Source of the DNA: an uncultured Pirellulaceae bacterium
GTDB lineage: Bacteria > Planctomycetota > Planctomycetia > Pirellulales > Pirellulaceae
Length of the DNA stretch: 64,000 nt
Direction of reading: 5' to 3'
NCBI GenBank assembly: GCA_937929805.1
Contig: CALFUT010000015.1
Span: 57,566-121,565, forward strand
In this document: positions 15,793 through 24,698 of the stretch, one piece after another
Layout of the letters: every line of letters begins with the position of its first letter
Numbering within the stretch: position 1 is the stretch's first letter
Translations under genes and position numbers: made by a program
The notes under the pieces: model-generated
Seen by the model: the letters and a program-made list of their open reading frames with translations, nothing else
The model's database searches: none
What the model was told of the DNA's origin: nothing

Positions 15793-17733
15793 ATGTCAGA
15801 TCCCGCTATTCCTGAAGGAATCAGGCGAGGCAAAAGCGGTCCCGAATTGCTGCCCGCGCTGGTCCAAGTCGCTTGCGCCGAGTCTTCGTCGGACGACTTT
15901 CTGGCCGCCGCGTTGAAAGCGATCAACGGACATTTTGGCACCGACGCGGTGGCGTTGATCCGAGGCACCAAAGGTCAGTGGCGAACGATGGCTCGGTCGG
16001 GGCCGAAAATCAACGCCAGCAATTTGCCAACCGAACTACTGGCGGACGTGTTGGATCAAGGTTCGACCGGGCAACAGGAATCATGGGCGGCGACGCCACT
16101 TCAATCGAAAAGGGCAGGGCAGTTGCTGGTTCAGTTGGCCGGTTCAAATCAAACGCCCTCGTCGGCGGAGGAACTTGAATCGGCGGCGGCCGCACTGTCG
16201 CTGGTCACCAGCCTGAAACGATCGCAGCTTGAATCGAGCAGCGAAGTCGAACGACTAGAAGCGTTGCTGGAGATGACATCGCAGTGGAACCAATCGAAAA
16301 ACACTGACCAACTGTTGGAGCAGATGGCGATCACGGCGACTCGTTTGTTGGCCTCCGAACGCGCAACCATTTTCCTGCTGGATACTTCGAAACAAACCTT
16401 GATTGGAAAGCCAGCCCTAGGAGTTGAATCGGGCGAGCTTCGGATTCCGGCGACGGCGGGACTTGTAGGGCAGGTTGTCAAATCGGGACAGGCTCAGCGG
16501 GTCGATACTGACGTTTCGGACAAACAAAATCTGGTTCATCGCGATGTTGATGCGAAGCTGGGTTTTGAAACTCGTTCGTTGTTGTGCGTTCCGCTGATCA
16601 ATTCGGCCGGCAAAACGATTGGTGCCTTCGAGCTAATCAATCGGCTAAAAGGAAACTTCAGCGACCACGACGAGGCCGCGTTGACCCAGCTGGCGGCTCA
16701 TGCGGTGATCGCGATCGAGCAGACACAGCATGTCGAACAGCTCGTTACATCGAAACGGAACGTCGCCGAGGTCGCGGCGGAGAAGGTTCAGCTGATCGGC
16801 GAATGCCCAGAAATTCTGGCTCTGAAAAAGACCGTTGCCAAGGTCGCCGGCACCGAATTGGCGGTGCTGATCACTGGCGAAAACGGCACGGGCAAGGAAG
16901 TGGTGGCTCAGATGATTCACTACTTGAGCGACCGGCGTGATGAGGTGCTCGTGGCGGTCAACTGTGCGGCGATCAGTGAAACGTTACTCGAAAGTGAATT
17001 GTTTGGTCACGAAAAAGGCGCGTTTACCGATGCACATCAGGCGAGGGAAGGTAAGTTCGAGTTGGCCGATGGTGGGACGCTATTCTTGGATGAGATCGGA
17101 GACATGAGCCCCGGCGGGCAATCAAAACTGTTACGAGTGCTCGAGGAGAAAGTGGTCGTGCGTGTGGGTGGCTCGACGCCGATTCCAACTTCGGCTCGGA
17201 TCATCGCCGCGACCAATCAGGACTTGCCAGACTTAGTCAGCGAGAGCAAGTTTCGTCAAGATTTGTACTTTCGGTTGAACGTGGTCACGATCGAATTGCC
17301 GGCGCTGCGGGATCGAGGCGACGATGTTCTGTTACTGGCCGAGCACTTTCTGGGCGACTTCTGTCGGGCCGCAAAACGAAAGACTCCCACGATGTCGGCG
17401 GCCGCCAAGAAACGATTGGTGGGTCATTCATGGCCGGGCAACATTCGCGAGCTACGAAATCTGATGGAGCGACTGGCGTATCTGTCCGAAGGTGATTCGA
17501 TCGGTGCCGAGGACTTGGACTTTGTGAACGCTCCTGCGAATCAGGAATCGGCCATCGCGATGGATCAGCCCTTGGCGGACGCAACCAAAGAGTTTCAGGT
17601 CGACTACATCCAGCGTCACATCAAACGATGCCGAGGCAACATGACCGATGCGGCGGCTCGGATGGGCCTGCACCGCAGCAACCTGTACCGCAAAATGCGG
17701 CAGTTGGGCATGAGCGGCGGTGAAGAGGAATAG
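15793..17733 (+). CDS. GAF-domain sigma-54-dependent transcriptional activator (Fis HTH)
   Basis: 646-residue NtrC-class activator. ATG 15793 has GAGG upstream; the longer ORF to 15637 is not needed. Order of domains: an N-terminal segment, a GAF sensor domain at about residues 150-310 (LLEQMAITATRLLASERATIFLLD; GLVGQVVKSGQ; LLCVPLIN), the AAA+ sigma-54 domain at about 330-570 with Walker A GENGTGKE, the sigma-54 contact loop as GAFTDA rather than GAFTGA, and Walker B GGTLFLDEIGD. A Fis-type helix-turn-helix ends the protein ([20 protein letters not shown]). It should turn on sigma-54 promoters in response to a small ligand or redox signal bound by GAF; targets are unknown. Its last 38 codons recur at 20623-20736. 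Confidence 0.9.
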   Translation: MSDPAIPEGIRRGKSGPELLPALVQVACAESSSDDFLAAALKAINGHFGTDAVALIRGTKGQWRTMARSGPKINASNLPTELLADVLDQGSTGQQESWAATPLQSKRAGQLLVQLAGSNQTPSSAEELESAAAALSLVTSLKRSQLESSSEVERLEALLEMTSQWNQSKNTDQLLEQMAITATRLLASERATIFLLDTSKQTLIGKPALGVESGELRIPATAGLVGQVVKSGQAQRVDTDVSDKQNLVHRDVDAKLGFETRSLLCVPLINSAGKTIGAFELINRLKGNFSDHDEAALTQLAAHAVIAIEQTQHVEQLVTSKRNVAEVAAEKVQLIGECPEILALKKTVAKVAGTELAVLITGENGTGKEVVAQMIHYLSDRRDEVLVAVNCAAISETLLESELFGHEKGAFTDAHQAREGKFELADGGTLFLDEIGDMSPGGQSKLLRVLEEKVVVRVGGSTPIPTSARIIAATNQDLPDLVSESKFRQDLYFRLNVVTIELPALRDRGDDVLLLAEHFLGDFCRAAKRKTPTMSAAAKKRLVGHSWPGNIRELRNLMERLAYLSEGDSIGAEDLDFVNAPANQESAIAMDQPLADATKEFQVDYIQRHIKRCRGNMTDAAARMGLHRSNLYRKMRQLGMSGGEEE

Positions 17734-17786
17734 CAGTTTTGCTCCCAGTTTGAAGCGACGTGAAAATGACGTTTTTCCCAAGAAGT

Positions 17787-17928
17787 CTAACGCCGGATCA
17801 GGTCGGAGGTTGTCATCTTGGCGGCCAATGAACTTCCCTCCAGCACGCCTGTGACAAGATCACGCTTGGTGCCATGGAGCTTTAAAATCTCTTCCTCGAT
17901 CGTGTCCTTGGAAAAATTCTTGCAACCG
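17787..17928 (-). pseudogene. C-terminal remnant of an SNF2-family helicase
   Basis: On the minus strand, about 47 codons end at TAG 17789-17787 and read NFSKDTIEEEILKLHGTKRD then LVTGVLEGSSLAAKMTTSDL. This is the typical last stretch of bacterial SNF2 ATPases (the T-I-E-E-x-I-x-x-L-H segment after the helicase domain). No start or helicase motifs precede it: the frame runs back into the DUF4261-like gene, whose stop lies at 17929-17931. It is therefore a truncated gene end. A matching N-terminal remnant lies at 20421-20604 on the other strand. Confidence 0.7.
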
Positions 17929-18741
17929 TCAGTTTGACTCGGCGACATCGCGGAAGCTGGTCAGCTTAAGCTGGCCGAACGGATTATGCATTGGGTTACC
18001 TGCTGCGTCGTCGGTCGAGGCTTGGATGCGAGTGACCGTGAACTTCGGCCCGGACAAGTCAGCGATCACGTGACCGTCGTCAATCGGTTTGTCTCGCGTT
18101 GCAAGATAGCCCATCATTTCCATGATCAGCCCTTCGTTAGCGTCGGCATCTGACTTGGTCATCCGGATTTCCGGTTGACCCAACACCTGCATCCCCATCG
18201 TCCAGACCTCAGCCGGATTTGAGATAATGCTGACGTACGCGAAAGTCATCGCATCGATCCCCAGATCCGACGTCAACTCCAGCCACTTTTGGCCAGAATG
18301 AGCCACGCCGCTGTTGTCGATAAACACGCCAGCTCCTCCCGCCGAAATGATCGCCGCAGCCGCGGTCATCATCCGAGCCGCTGCCTCGACACTGCCGCCG
18401 TCGCCGGTCAGGCAAACGTTCACTTGGTAATTTCGAACGCATTCGACTTCCACGTGCGTTGGTGGCGTTCGACAACACTGAGTAAAAATACTGAAGAACT
18501 GCGCGTCTGGCGGCAGCAGATCCAGCTCGACCTCGCTGCCATCGGGTAGTTTCATGGAATCGGGTTGGAGCTGAAAGCCGTCCGGAATTTGTTCGATCAA
18601 TTCTCCCGGGTGCTCCCAGTTGCCGGGAATCCTGAAAGTGATTCTGACTTCTTCGTTTGTTGCAACCAAAACTGGCTCCCGAGTGTGAACGCGATAGTAT
18701 GATTTTCTCTGAACATGAACAAAACTGCAAACGTCAGCCAA
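17929..18741 (-). CDS. DUF4261-like protein of unknown function
   Basis: 270 residues with no signal peptide. The middle part (TGDGGSVEAAARMMTAAAAI then ISAGGAGVFIDNSGVAHSGQ) and the YVSII, MQVLGQPE stretches resemble the DUF4261 family, often found near phage-like or stress-related genes but of unknown function. The first 20 residues (MADVCSFVHVQRKSYYRVH) do not look like a family start, so a later start is possible. The gene is squeezed between two SNF2 remnants and divergent from the next ORF, so it may belong to the inserted or rearranged segment. Confidence 0.6.
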   Translation of the reverse strand: MADVCSFVHVQRKSYYRVHTREPVLVATNEEVRITFRIPGNWEHPGELIEQIPDGFQLQPDSMKLPDGSEVELDLLPPDAQFFSIFTQCCRTPPTHVEVECVRNYQVNVCLTGDGGSVEAAARMMTAAAAIISAGGAGVFIDNSGVAHSGQKWLELTSDLGIDAMTFAYVSIISNPAEVWTMGMQVLGQPEIRMTKSDADANEGLIMEMMGYLATRDKPIDDGHVIADLSGPKFTVTRIQASTDDAAGNPMHNPFGQLKLTSFRDVAESN

Positions 18742-19053
18742 AGGCGATCACGACAGACAAAGCCGTTGATATTCCGTCACGGCGTAGTCTTTTCGCAGTT
18801 CGTAGTGGGCGAGGTTGCGAGTCCTCCCACCCCTAGTGGAGATTATTGAACTTTCGTGTGGTGGCGGAATTTTACCAAAATCTACTTCGTCTCCAGCCCA
18901 AGACCAGATCGAAATATCAGGTTAGAATACGGGCATGGTCGAGCCACACAATGGGACGCGGTGATCGACAGTATGATCGAAATGGTCCGGTGGAATAATA
19001 GCTTTTGTAAATCTTTGACACGGATCACATCGGTGTTTTTGAACTCTTGAAAC
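18742..19053. promoter_or_regulatory. Divergent intergenic region
   Basis: 312 bases between the divergent DUF4261-like gene and the 427-residue gene. A TTGACA at 19016-19021 could be a -35 for the plus gene, but the bases 17 downstream (TTTGAA) are a poor -10. No further gene or repeat is visible. Confidence 0.3.
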
Positions 19054-20337
19054 ATGGGCATCACAATCCACTATCGCGGGACGCTGGACAATGTAAACTG
19101 CGTTGAGCAAATGGAAGATTGGTCAATGGATGTGGCGTTTGCACTTGGCGGCAAAGCGACGGTTTGGCGATCATTCGCGGACCATGATCCGTCACGTATC
19201 GTACGTGGCGTGATGATCGAGATGACGCCGGGACAGGACACGCTGAGTTTACTGGTTTCGCCCGAGGGTCATTTGACGCCGCTGTTCCAGATCGAGGAAG
19301 CGGAGCAGACCGCGTTTTCGGAACCACCGTGGTGTTTCGTCAAGACACAATTCGGTTCGCTGACCGGACATGTGGCAATTGTCCATTTGCTGGATGCTCT
19401 CAAACAGCGGTACGCAAACAATCTGGAAGTCAGCGACGACGGGGAGTATTACGAAACTCGCGACATTGAAAATTTGCGACACAAACAAGAGTTTCTCAAT
19501 GGGGCAATCCGTTCGATGGCCGACGGATTGCGAGAGCACGGGCTGAGCAAAGAAGCAATGGAAGATCCCAATATCGTTGCCAAGCGTATTGAACGAGTGG
19601 CGATGCTGATTCACCAGAAAATGGGTGGTCAGGCAACTGATGCAACGAATGCGGCGACCGACGAATCTGTCGAAGTTGCGTGGAATGAGCGCTCGCTTGA
19701 GGAGGAAGTTCGATGGATGGACGAACAACGTCGCATCAACAATTTGCGAAACGAAAAGATGGTCCGTCGGATCGCCGAGTCCACGTCAGAAGGAATGTCT
19801 TCGGATGAAGCGTTCAGGTTGGCCTTCAGAGAAGAGGGTTTCCAAGAACTTGGTGAGTGCGACGCGTCGAACGTGGAAGAATCTTTCGCTGAGCACGCGT
19901 TTCCGGAAAGCAAAACGGAAGAGAGCTTTAAGCCACTTCCTGATTCGTGGGACGAAACTGATGTATCAGAAGTCAATGAGAAACTTCCTGCGGTCAAGTC
20001 AGCCGAAACTTTTCTGCAACACGTGATGGACTTGCAGCAGCAGTCCAACGAGAACAAATTCGCCACGACTCTGCTTCGGGGTGCGATGGACATGTTGGGC
20101 GGCTTGGTTCAAGCGACCGGCTCTTGTCCGGATGACCGCACTGGTCGCGCACACGCCATAACGCAACTCAAGCGAGCCCTGTCCGGTCACGCCTTCGCTC
20201 GCGGGGCAGTCTTTGGGCTTTCGAGTGAAAACGTAATTGCCAAAGAACTATCCGACGATCTCAACCATCACCTCGAATCGATCTTGGCTTCAATCCATGA
20301 TCTGCTGCGCGAAGCGTGGGACGAAGCCGACTGGTAG
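19054..20337 (+). CDS. Conserved hypothetical protein, 427 aa
   Basis: I do not recognise an established domain. The N-terminal 120 residues (GITIHYRGTLDNVNCVEQME, ALGGKATVWRSFADHD, RGVMIEMTPGQDTLSLLVSP) look like a compact alpha/beta domain. The middle and C-terminal parts are acidic, helix-rich and Ser/Glu-rich (SEVNEKLPAVKSAETF), and the end carries a helical bundle (ITQLKRALSGHAFARGAVFG). No signal peptide or membrane segment, so probably cytoplasmic. It follows a divergent promoter region and is trailed by the SNF2 N-terminal remnant on the same strand. Confidence 0.65.
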   Translation: MGITIHYRGTLDNVNCVEQMEDWSMDVAFALGGKATVWRSFADHDPSRIVRGVMIEMTPGQDTLSLLVSPEGHLTPLFQIEEAEQTAFSEPPWCFVKTQFGSLTGHVAIVHLLDALKQRYANNLEVSDDGEYYETRDIENLRHKQEFLNGAIRSMADGLREHGLSKEAMEDPNIVAKRIERVAMLIHQKMGGQATDATNAATDESVEVAWNERSLEEEVRWMDEQRRINNLRNEKMVRRIAESTSEGMSSDEAFRLAFREEGFQELGECDASNVEESFAEHAFPESKTEESFKPLPDSWDETDVSEVNEKLPAVKSAETFLQHVMDLQQQSNENKFATTLLRGAMDMLGGLVQATGSCPDDRTGRAHAITQLKRALSGHAFARGAVFGLSSENVIAKELSDDLNHHLESILASIHDLLREAWDEADW

Positions 20338-20420
20338 TGGAATCGTTGGCTCGACGTAGACAGCGAATATGCGATAATCGCGATTTCAATTTGCTCTCGT
20401 GTTCTTCCGAAGGATCGAAA

Positions 20421-20604
20421 ATGACCAGCGAGCCTGAAAACAAACTGACGCTCAAGGATCGCCTGTCACGCCCGACCTATTTGCAAGCATGCAAACTGCT
20501 TGGCGACGATGGCAAGCCGTTGTTGCAGCGGGGCATATGAGGTCGATATCGCAGACCGGGCCAAGCGAGCGAAAACTGAAAAGTTCAAGCTGACTTCACA
20601 ATAG
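20421..20604 (+). pseudogene. Frameshifted N-terminal remnant of an SNF2-family helicase
   Basis: ATG 20421 is preceded by AAGGA and starts a 39-codon ORF (LTLKDRLSRPTYLQACKLLG, then LLQRGI-stop at 20540). Planctomycete SNF2 helicases begin with this L-S-x-x-x-x-x-Q-A-C-x-L-L-G segment followed by GG-x-Y-E-I-D-I. Here that continuation is found in another frame: from 20533 the bases read AYEVDIADRAKRAKTEKF and stop at TAG 20602-20604. A one-base change at the GGGG run 20530-20533 explains the break. Everything after about 55 codons of the helicase is missing. Confidence 0.62.
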
Positions 20605-20622
20605 CCGAAGAAGTCGTGGGGC

Positions 20623-20805
20623 GACTACATCCAGCGTCACATCAAGCGTTGCCGCGGCAACATGACCGACGCGGCGGCTCGCATGGGCCTGCACCGCAGC
20701 AACCTGTACCGCAAAATGCGGCAGTTGGGCATGAGCGCTGATGATGGGGAGGCCAACTGTCAAAGCCCCTCTTGCCAGCCGTCCAGCAATTCGCGCTCGC
20801 TTTGA
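20623..20805 (+). pseudogene. Duplicate of a Fis-type HTH C-terminus
   Basis: The 114 bases 20623-20736 match 17602-17715 of the GAF/sigma-54 activator at 109 positions. All five differences are third-codon and silent, so the 38 encoded residues ([20 protein letters not shown] and flanks) are identical. The frame then diverges ([11 protein letters not shown]) and stops at TGA 20803-20805 inside the 3' end of the XRE gene. It has no AAA+ domain or start; upstream in frame is the TAG of the SNF2 remnant. Confidence 0.85.
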
Positions 20806-21119
20806 CAAAAAGCTTGCTGGCCGGAGGAGATCCGAGAGCTTGCAAATTTGAACAACCGAAATGGCCGGTAACCGAATGAAGCCACGTTGGACACCGATGC
20901 GTCTTGGATCGGCATGCGACCGTCGTGAAAATCCAAGTGGACCGCGTCCCCGATCGCTTGCAGGGACGACATTTTGATTCCCGATTTGCCCGACTCGGCA
21001 TTCTGAACGGTTCTTCGGGAGACGTCGGCCAAGCGTGCGACTTCTGTTTGTGACAGTCCCATCTTCTGGCGAGCCACTCGGATCAGCTTGCCTGAACTGA
21101 TCGAAAACTCATTTCCCAT
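20760..21119 (-). CDS. XRE-family HTH transcriptional regulator
   Basis: 119 residues. A Cro/C1-type helix-turn-helix occupies residues 10-60 ([20 protein letters not shown] then [15 protein letters not shown]), with the usual SQxExA and RTVxxxE-G pattern. The C-terminal half has no recognised domain. It is divergent from the RTX metalloprotease gene; the 226 bases between contain two TTGCGCC/ATTGCGCC units near 21147-21164 that could be an operator. It could repress itself, the protease, or an element that once carried it; the last is suggested by the surrounding gene fragments. Confidence 0.75.
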   Translation of the reverse strand: MGNEFSISSGKLIRVARQKMGLSQTEVARLADVSRRTVQNAESGKSGIKMSSLQAIGDAVHLDFHDGRMPIQDASVSNVASFGYRPFRLFKFASSRISSGQQAFCQSERELLDGWQEGL

Positions 21120-21345
21120 TCAATATTTCCCCTCAATTGCTTGTTTTGCGCCTAGATTGCGCCCGCATTTCGCTTTTCGAAAGATCTTGGGCGTGTTAAG
21201 TTCAGCACTTGAGTATAGTTGCGGCGTTCCCGGTTGCCACTTCTGACAATAGGTGAAAGCAACCAGCACTCCAAAGGCGTACTTCCTTTTTGCGGCGGTC
21301 TTTGAAAGCATCGCCACTACGCGTAAACACTTTGAGGATCAGTCA

Positions 21346-23703
21346 ATGAAACGGTACAAGCAAATCGCCAAGACACCACTCGCACGTATTTCCGTAATGT
21401 TTGGGGTCGCTGCTATCATGGCCTTCGCGATAGGTTCGAGCCGACCAAAAACAGCTGAAGATCAAATCATGGAGGCATTTGGTTTGACGTCCTGTCAACT
21501 GACCGCAATTGATCAGCTCGATAAATCTGAAATGGCCATCACGATGAGTGGCCAGAATTACACGATCGACTACGACTTCGTTTCCAATCGGTCGAAAAAC
21601 TTTCGGCTTCTAGTTTCAACCGAAAGCGGTGAACTTGAGGAAATCGATGCGCCACCAGCGAGCACCATCCGGGGCATTCTGCGAGGTGTAGAGGGCAGCA
21701 GTGTCGTCGGCTGTGTCAATGAAGACGGGTGTTGTGCAAAAGTCACGATGCCGTCAGGAAAGATGTATTTCGTTGAGCCGGTAAACAGTGTGATCGACGA
21801 TCCTGCATTCGCCGACTTTCATGTTATCTACTCAAGGGAAGATCTGGCCGAAGCCCCAAAAAAATGTGGGTGTGATACGTCAGTTGTGGAGCATAACCAA
21901 CCTGAAGCGGCCTCTTCCGCATCTGAAGACACTACGGCCTCAGGGATCGCTGAAGACACTACGTTGGAAGTCGCAGAACTCGCGTTGGAAGCTGACTTCG
22001 ATTTCTTTTCCAGTGCTCGAGGGGGAAATTCGATCAGAACCACGCTCGATTTGATGGAAACTGCTTTGAACTTCTCTAACGAACAATATGGAAGGGCGGG
22101 GGTCCGTCACGTCGTGAGTGACTGTGTGATCCGCACCACTCGCGCTGGCAACCCTTGGACGACCAGTAACTCTGGTAATTTGTTAAGCCAGTTGCAAACG
22201 TTCTACACCACTGGAGATGGCGTTGGGACAATTTCTGGCGATCTGTGCCACTTATTTACGGGACGATCCCTAACAAACAACAGCGGATTTTCCATAGCAG
22301 GAACTGCGAGGGTAATTGGATCTGGCGGAGTAGTAACCGCTCCTGTCGTGTGCACACCTTCCTTAGCTTTTGCCTTGACGACCATTCAGCGGTCGACAAT
22401 CCAGCAGATCGCCACAACATTTACTCACGAACTGGGGCATAATTGGAGCTTGAATCACTGCAATTGCACCGGCAACATCATGAACACCCCATCAAACGGT
22501 GGCCTAAGTTTTACCTCCGGTTCGGTTTCCCAGTTGGTCAGCACTCGAAACAGTTTGACCTGCCTTGATTCAATTGGCTCTGGCGGTTTCGGGAACAACG
22601 ATAATTGGAATAATTTGATCCGAATTGACACTCCCGATTTTGCGATCAGTACTCGCGGCAACTTCAATGCGACAACACAACGTGATGAGCAGAACTTAAC
22701 CAATACGGGCTCCACACTTTGGTGGTCTGTCACTCCTGACTCAAGCGGCACAATAGTGATCGACACTTTTGGCAGTGACTTTGATACACAATTGCATGTT
22801 TACGAATTCGTCCGCGGTAGTGGATTCGCCGATTTGAGGCTCGTCGATGACGATGACGATACTTCTGGGCTTCAAAGCCAAGTAACATTCAATGTTACCG
22901 CTGGGACACGATATGATATTCGCGTTGGTGGATTTCGCTCTTTCAACTCGATTGGACCCGGTAGCCAAGGAAATATCGTTCTCAATGGTTCGTTTACGCC
23001 AGCTGACGATTGCGGACCCCATGTCACCGTGGTCAATCGAGTCATGGTGGTTACCGGAACGATTGCTCCTGACAGTATTACGATTACGCAAAACGCCGGT
23101 TTTCTTGACGTCAATGTGAACGACGATTGCATGGAATCTTTTCCAATGACAGGTATCGATCACATCATGATTGATGGGTTCAGCGGCGCAGATTTGATCG
23201 AAGCCGAGTCCGTGGTCGTTACTACTGAGATCCGCGGTGGTAGCGGTGCGGATACGATTATCGGTGGCGCACTGGAAGATGACATCAGGGGTGGACCTGG
23301 ACCAGATGTCATTTTTGGTGGTCCTGCTGATGATCTATTATGTGGCGGCACGGGAAATGACACCGTGCAAGGTTCGGCCGGAAATGACGTACTGTTGGGA
23401 GCAAACGGCACGGATTCTCTGTTCGGTGGTGCCGGGGACGACGAGATTTTTGGCGGTATCGCTGGAGATATGCTTGTTGGCGGAAGTGGAAATGACCTGT
23501 TGGTTGGCCAAGTTGGTAATGACGTCCTCGAAGGTCAAGGCGGCAATGATGAGCTACGTGGACTCGGTGGACCTGACGAACTGTTCGGTGGCCCCGGTAA
23601 CGATACGCTCACGGGTGGAGAAGCATTCGATTTACTCGACGGCGGCAGTGGCGTTGATACATCCGTCGATAGAGGCGAGATCGAAATCGGAATTGAGAAC
23701 TGA
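21346..23703 (+). CDS. Secreted reprolysin-like metalloprotease with RTX calcium repeats
   Basis: 785 residues from ATG 21346, which has GAGGA 9 bases upstream; the frame is open 93 bases further to a GTG. An N-terminal hydrophobic segment (ISVMFGVAAIMAFAIGSS) suggests export. A propeptide-like region is followed by the zinc motif HELGHNWSLNHC (bases near 22425-22460) with NIMNT as Met-turn, matching M12-type metzincins. Next is a PPC-like beta domain (GTIVIDTFGSDFDTQLHVYE) and then at least ten GG-x-G-x-D nonapeptide repeats (GGSGADTII, GGTGNDTV, GGAGDDEIF, GGSGNDLLV, GGPGNDTLTGG) that bind calcium outside the cell. RTX proteins usually leave through a type I exporter, which is not encoded here. 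Likely an extracellular protease. Confidence 0.85.
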   Translation: MKRYKQIAKTPLARISVMFGVAAIMAFAIGSSRPKTAEDQIMEAFGLTSCQLTAIDQLDKSEMAITMSGQNYTIDYDFVSNRSKNFRLLVSTESGELEEIDAPPASTIRGILRGVEGSSVVGCVNEDGCCAKVTMPSGKMYFVEPVNSVIDDPAFADFHVIYSREDLAEAPKKCGCDTSVVEHNQPEAASSASEDTTASGIAEDTTLEVAELALEADFDFFSSARGGNSIRTTLDLMETALNFSNEQYGRAGVRHVVSDCVIRTTRAGNPWTTSNSGNLLSQLQTFYTTGDGVGTISGDLCHLFTGRSLTNNSGFSIAGTARVIGSGGVVTAPVVCTPSLAFALTTIQRSTIQQIATTFTHELGHNWSLNHCNCTGNIMNTPSNGGLSFTSGSVSQLVSTRNSLTCLDSIGSGGFGNNDNWNNLIRIDTPDFAISTRGNFNATTQRDEQNLTNTGSTLWWSVTPDSSGTIVIDTFGSDFDTQLHVYEFVRGSGFADLRLVDDDDDTSGLQSQVTFNVTAGTRYDIRVGGFRSFNSIGPGSQGNIVLNGSFTPADDCGPHVTVVNRVMVVTGTIAPDSITITQNAGFLDVNVNDDCMESFPMTGIDHIMIDGFSGADLIEAESVVVTTEIRGGSGADTIIGGALEDDIRGGPGPDVIFGGPADDLLCGGTGNDTVQGSAGNDVLLGANGTDSLFGGAGDDEIFGGIAGDMLVGGSGNDLLVGQVGNDVLEGQGGNDELRGLGGPDELFGGPGNDTLTGGEAFDLLDGGSGVDTSVDRGEIEIGIEN

Positions 23704-24058
23704 CCCGGGTGTCGTGTTGAATCTCTTTATGGGTGTCGAATTGAATCTGTTTATTCTGCTGCGCGGGTCGAAGAGAGCCGGCACGCCTCGTCAATTGATA
23801 ACGGTCGAGGCGGCGCCGGGTTGAAATTCACCTAAAACTAACGGAAATGGGCCAATTTTGGGCCTCGACTGGGGCGGCGACAGTCGATAGGATACGTGGC
23901 TCGAAAAATCAGTTTTGGGCAGCTTGATGCTGGTTCATACTGTTTTTCTGGCGGCCACGACGTAGATTCCGGCACGCGTGGGCTGCCACTCCTACGGGCG
24001 ATTTGCCCGGCTGTTGTTTACAGCCTCAAGTAACAAAAGACCGGATACGGATGCAAAA
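23704..24058. other. Intergenic region upstream of rplU
   Basis: 355 bases without a gene. Near its start is a pair of direct repeats 25 bases apart (about 23708-23729 and 23733-23754, both GTGTCG-x-x-TTGAATCT-x-TTTAT). The rest should hold the rplU promoter and leader, but I cannot point to a clear -10/-35 pair. Confidence 0.4.
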
Positions 24059-24367
24059 ATGTACGCAATTATCGCTGACGGCGGACGTCAATACAAAGTC
24101 GAAGAAGGTCAAACGCTGGAAATCGATTTCCGCGAAGTGAAAGAGGGTGACACCCTGACTTTTGACCGTGTGCTGGCCGTTGGTTCAGATTCTGGCATGA
24201 AGCTGGGCAAGCCAACGGTCGAAGGTGCTTCCGTTTCTGCCAAAGTTCTGGGCGAAACCAAGGGCGATAAGATCTACGTTCAGAAATTTCGCCGTCGCAA
24301 GAACAGCAAACGCCGCACTGGCCACCGCCAAAAGTACGTGAAAGTTCAGATCGCTTCGATCGCCTGA
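24059..24367 (+). CDS. rplU: 50S ribosomal protein L21
   Basis: 102-residue large-subunit protein that binds 23S rRNA. The start (YAIIADGGRQYKVEEGQTLE) and the C-terminal KIYVQKFRRRKNSKRRTGHR are diagnostic. The longer ORF start at 23978 adds residues foreign to L21. In most bacteria rpmA (L27) follows directly; here there is none, and 24368-24698 is non-coding apart from a small GCGGG/CCCGC hairpin near 24405. Confidence 0.96.
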   Translation: MYAIIADGGRQYKVEEGQTLEIDFREVKEGDTLTFDRVLAVGSDSGMKLGKPTVEGASVSAKVLGETKGDKIYVQKFRRRKNSKRRTGHRQKYVKVQIASIA

Positions 24368-24698
24368 TTTGTTATCAGATTCAGGTGGTTTGCTCGACGT
24401 TTTGCGGGATTCCCCGCTTGGTCGCTGCCTAATCCTAAGGCGATATCGGCCGTTTTCGTCCAGATTCTGCACAAGCGTGCGCGCGGACGTTGGAATATCT
24501 GCCCAACTTTTGGTTGAATTCGGTTGATTGGAGATTCGACTTACTCCAAATCGATCGATTCTCAGGTTATGATGCCCAGAAATTACGCGTCATTCTGGCT
24601 TCCCATACCTTTTTGGGCTTTGATTATTCTCAATTGCTGTTGAAATAGTGAGCAGACCACTAACTGCTTTCTTTTTGCGCACCTGTTGCCCATTGTGC

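Noticed and set aside
23708..23754. Tandem GTGTCG-TTGAATCT repeat as an operator or CRISPR-like unit
   Set aside because: Only two copies with mismatches; too little to assign a function.
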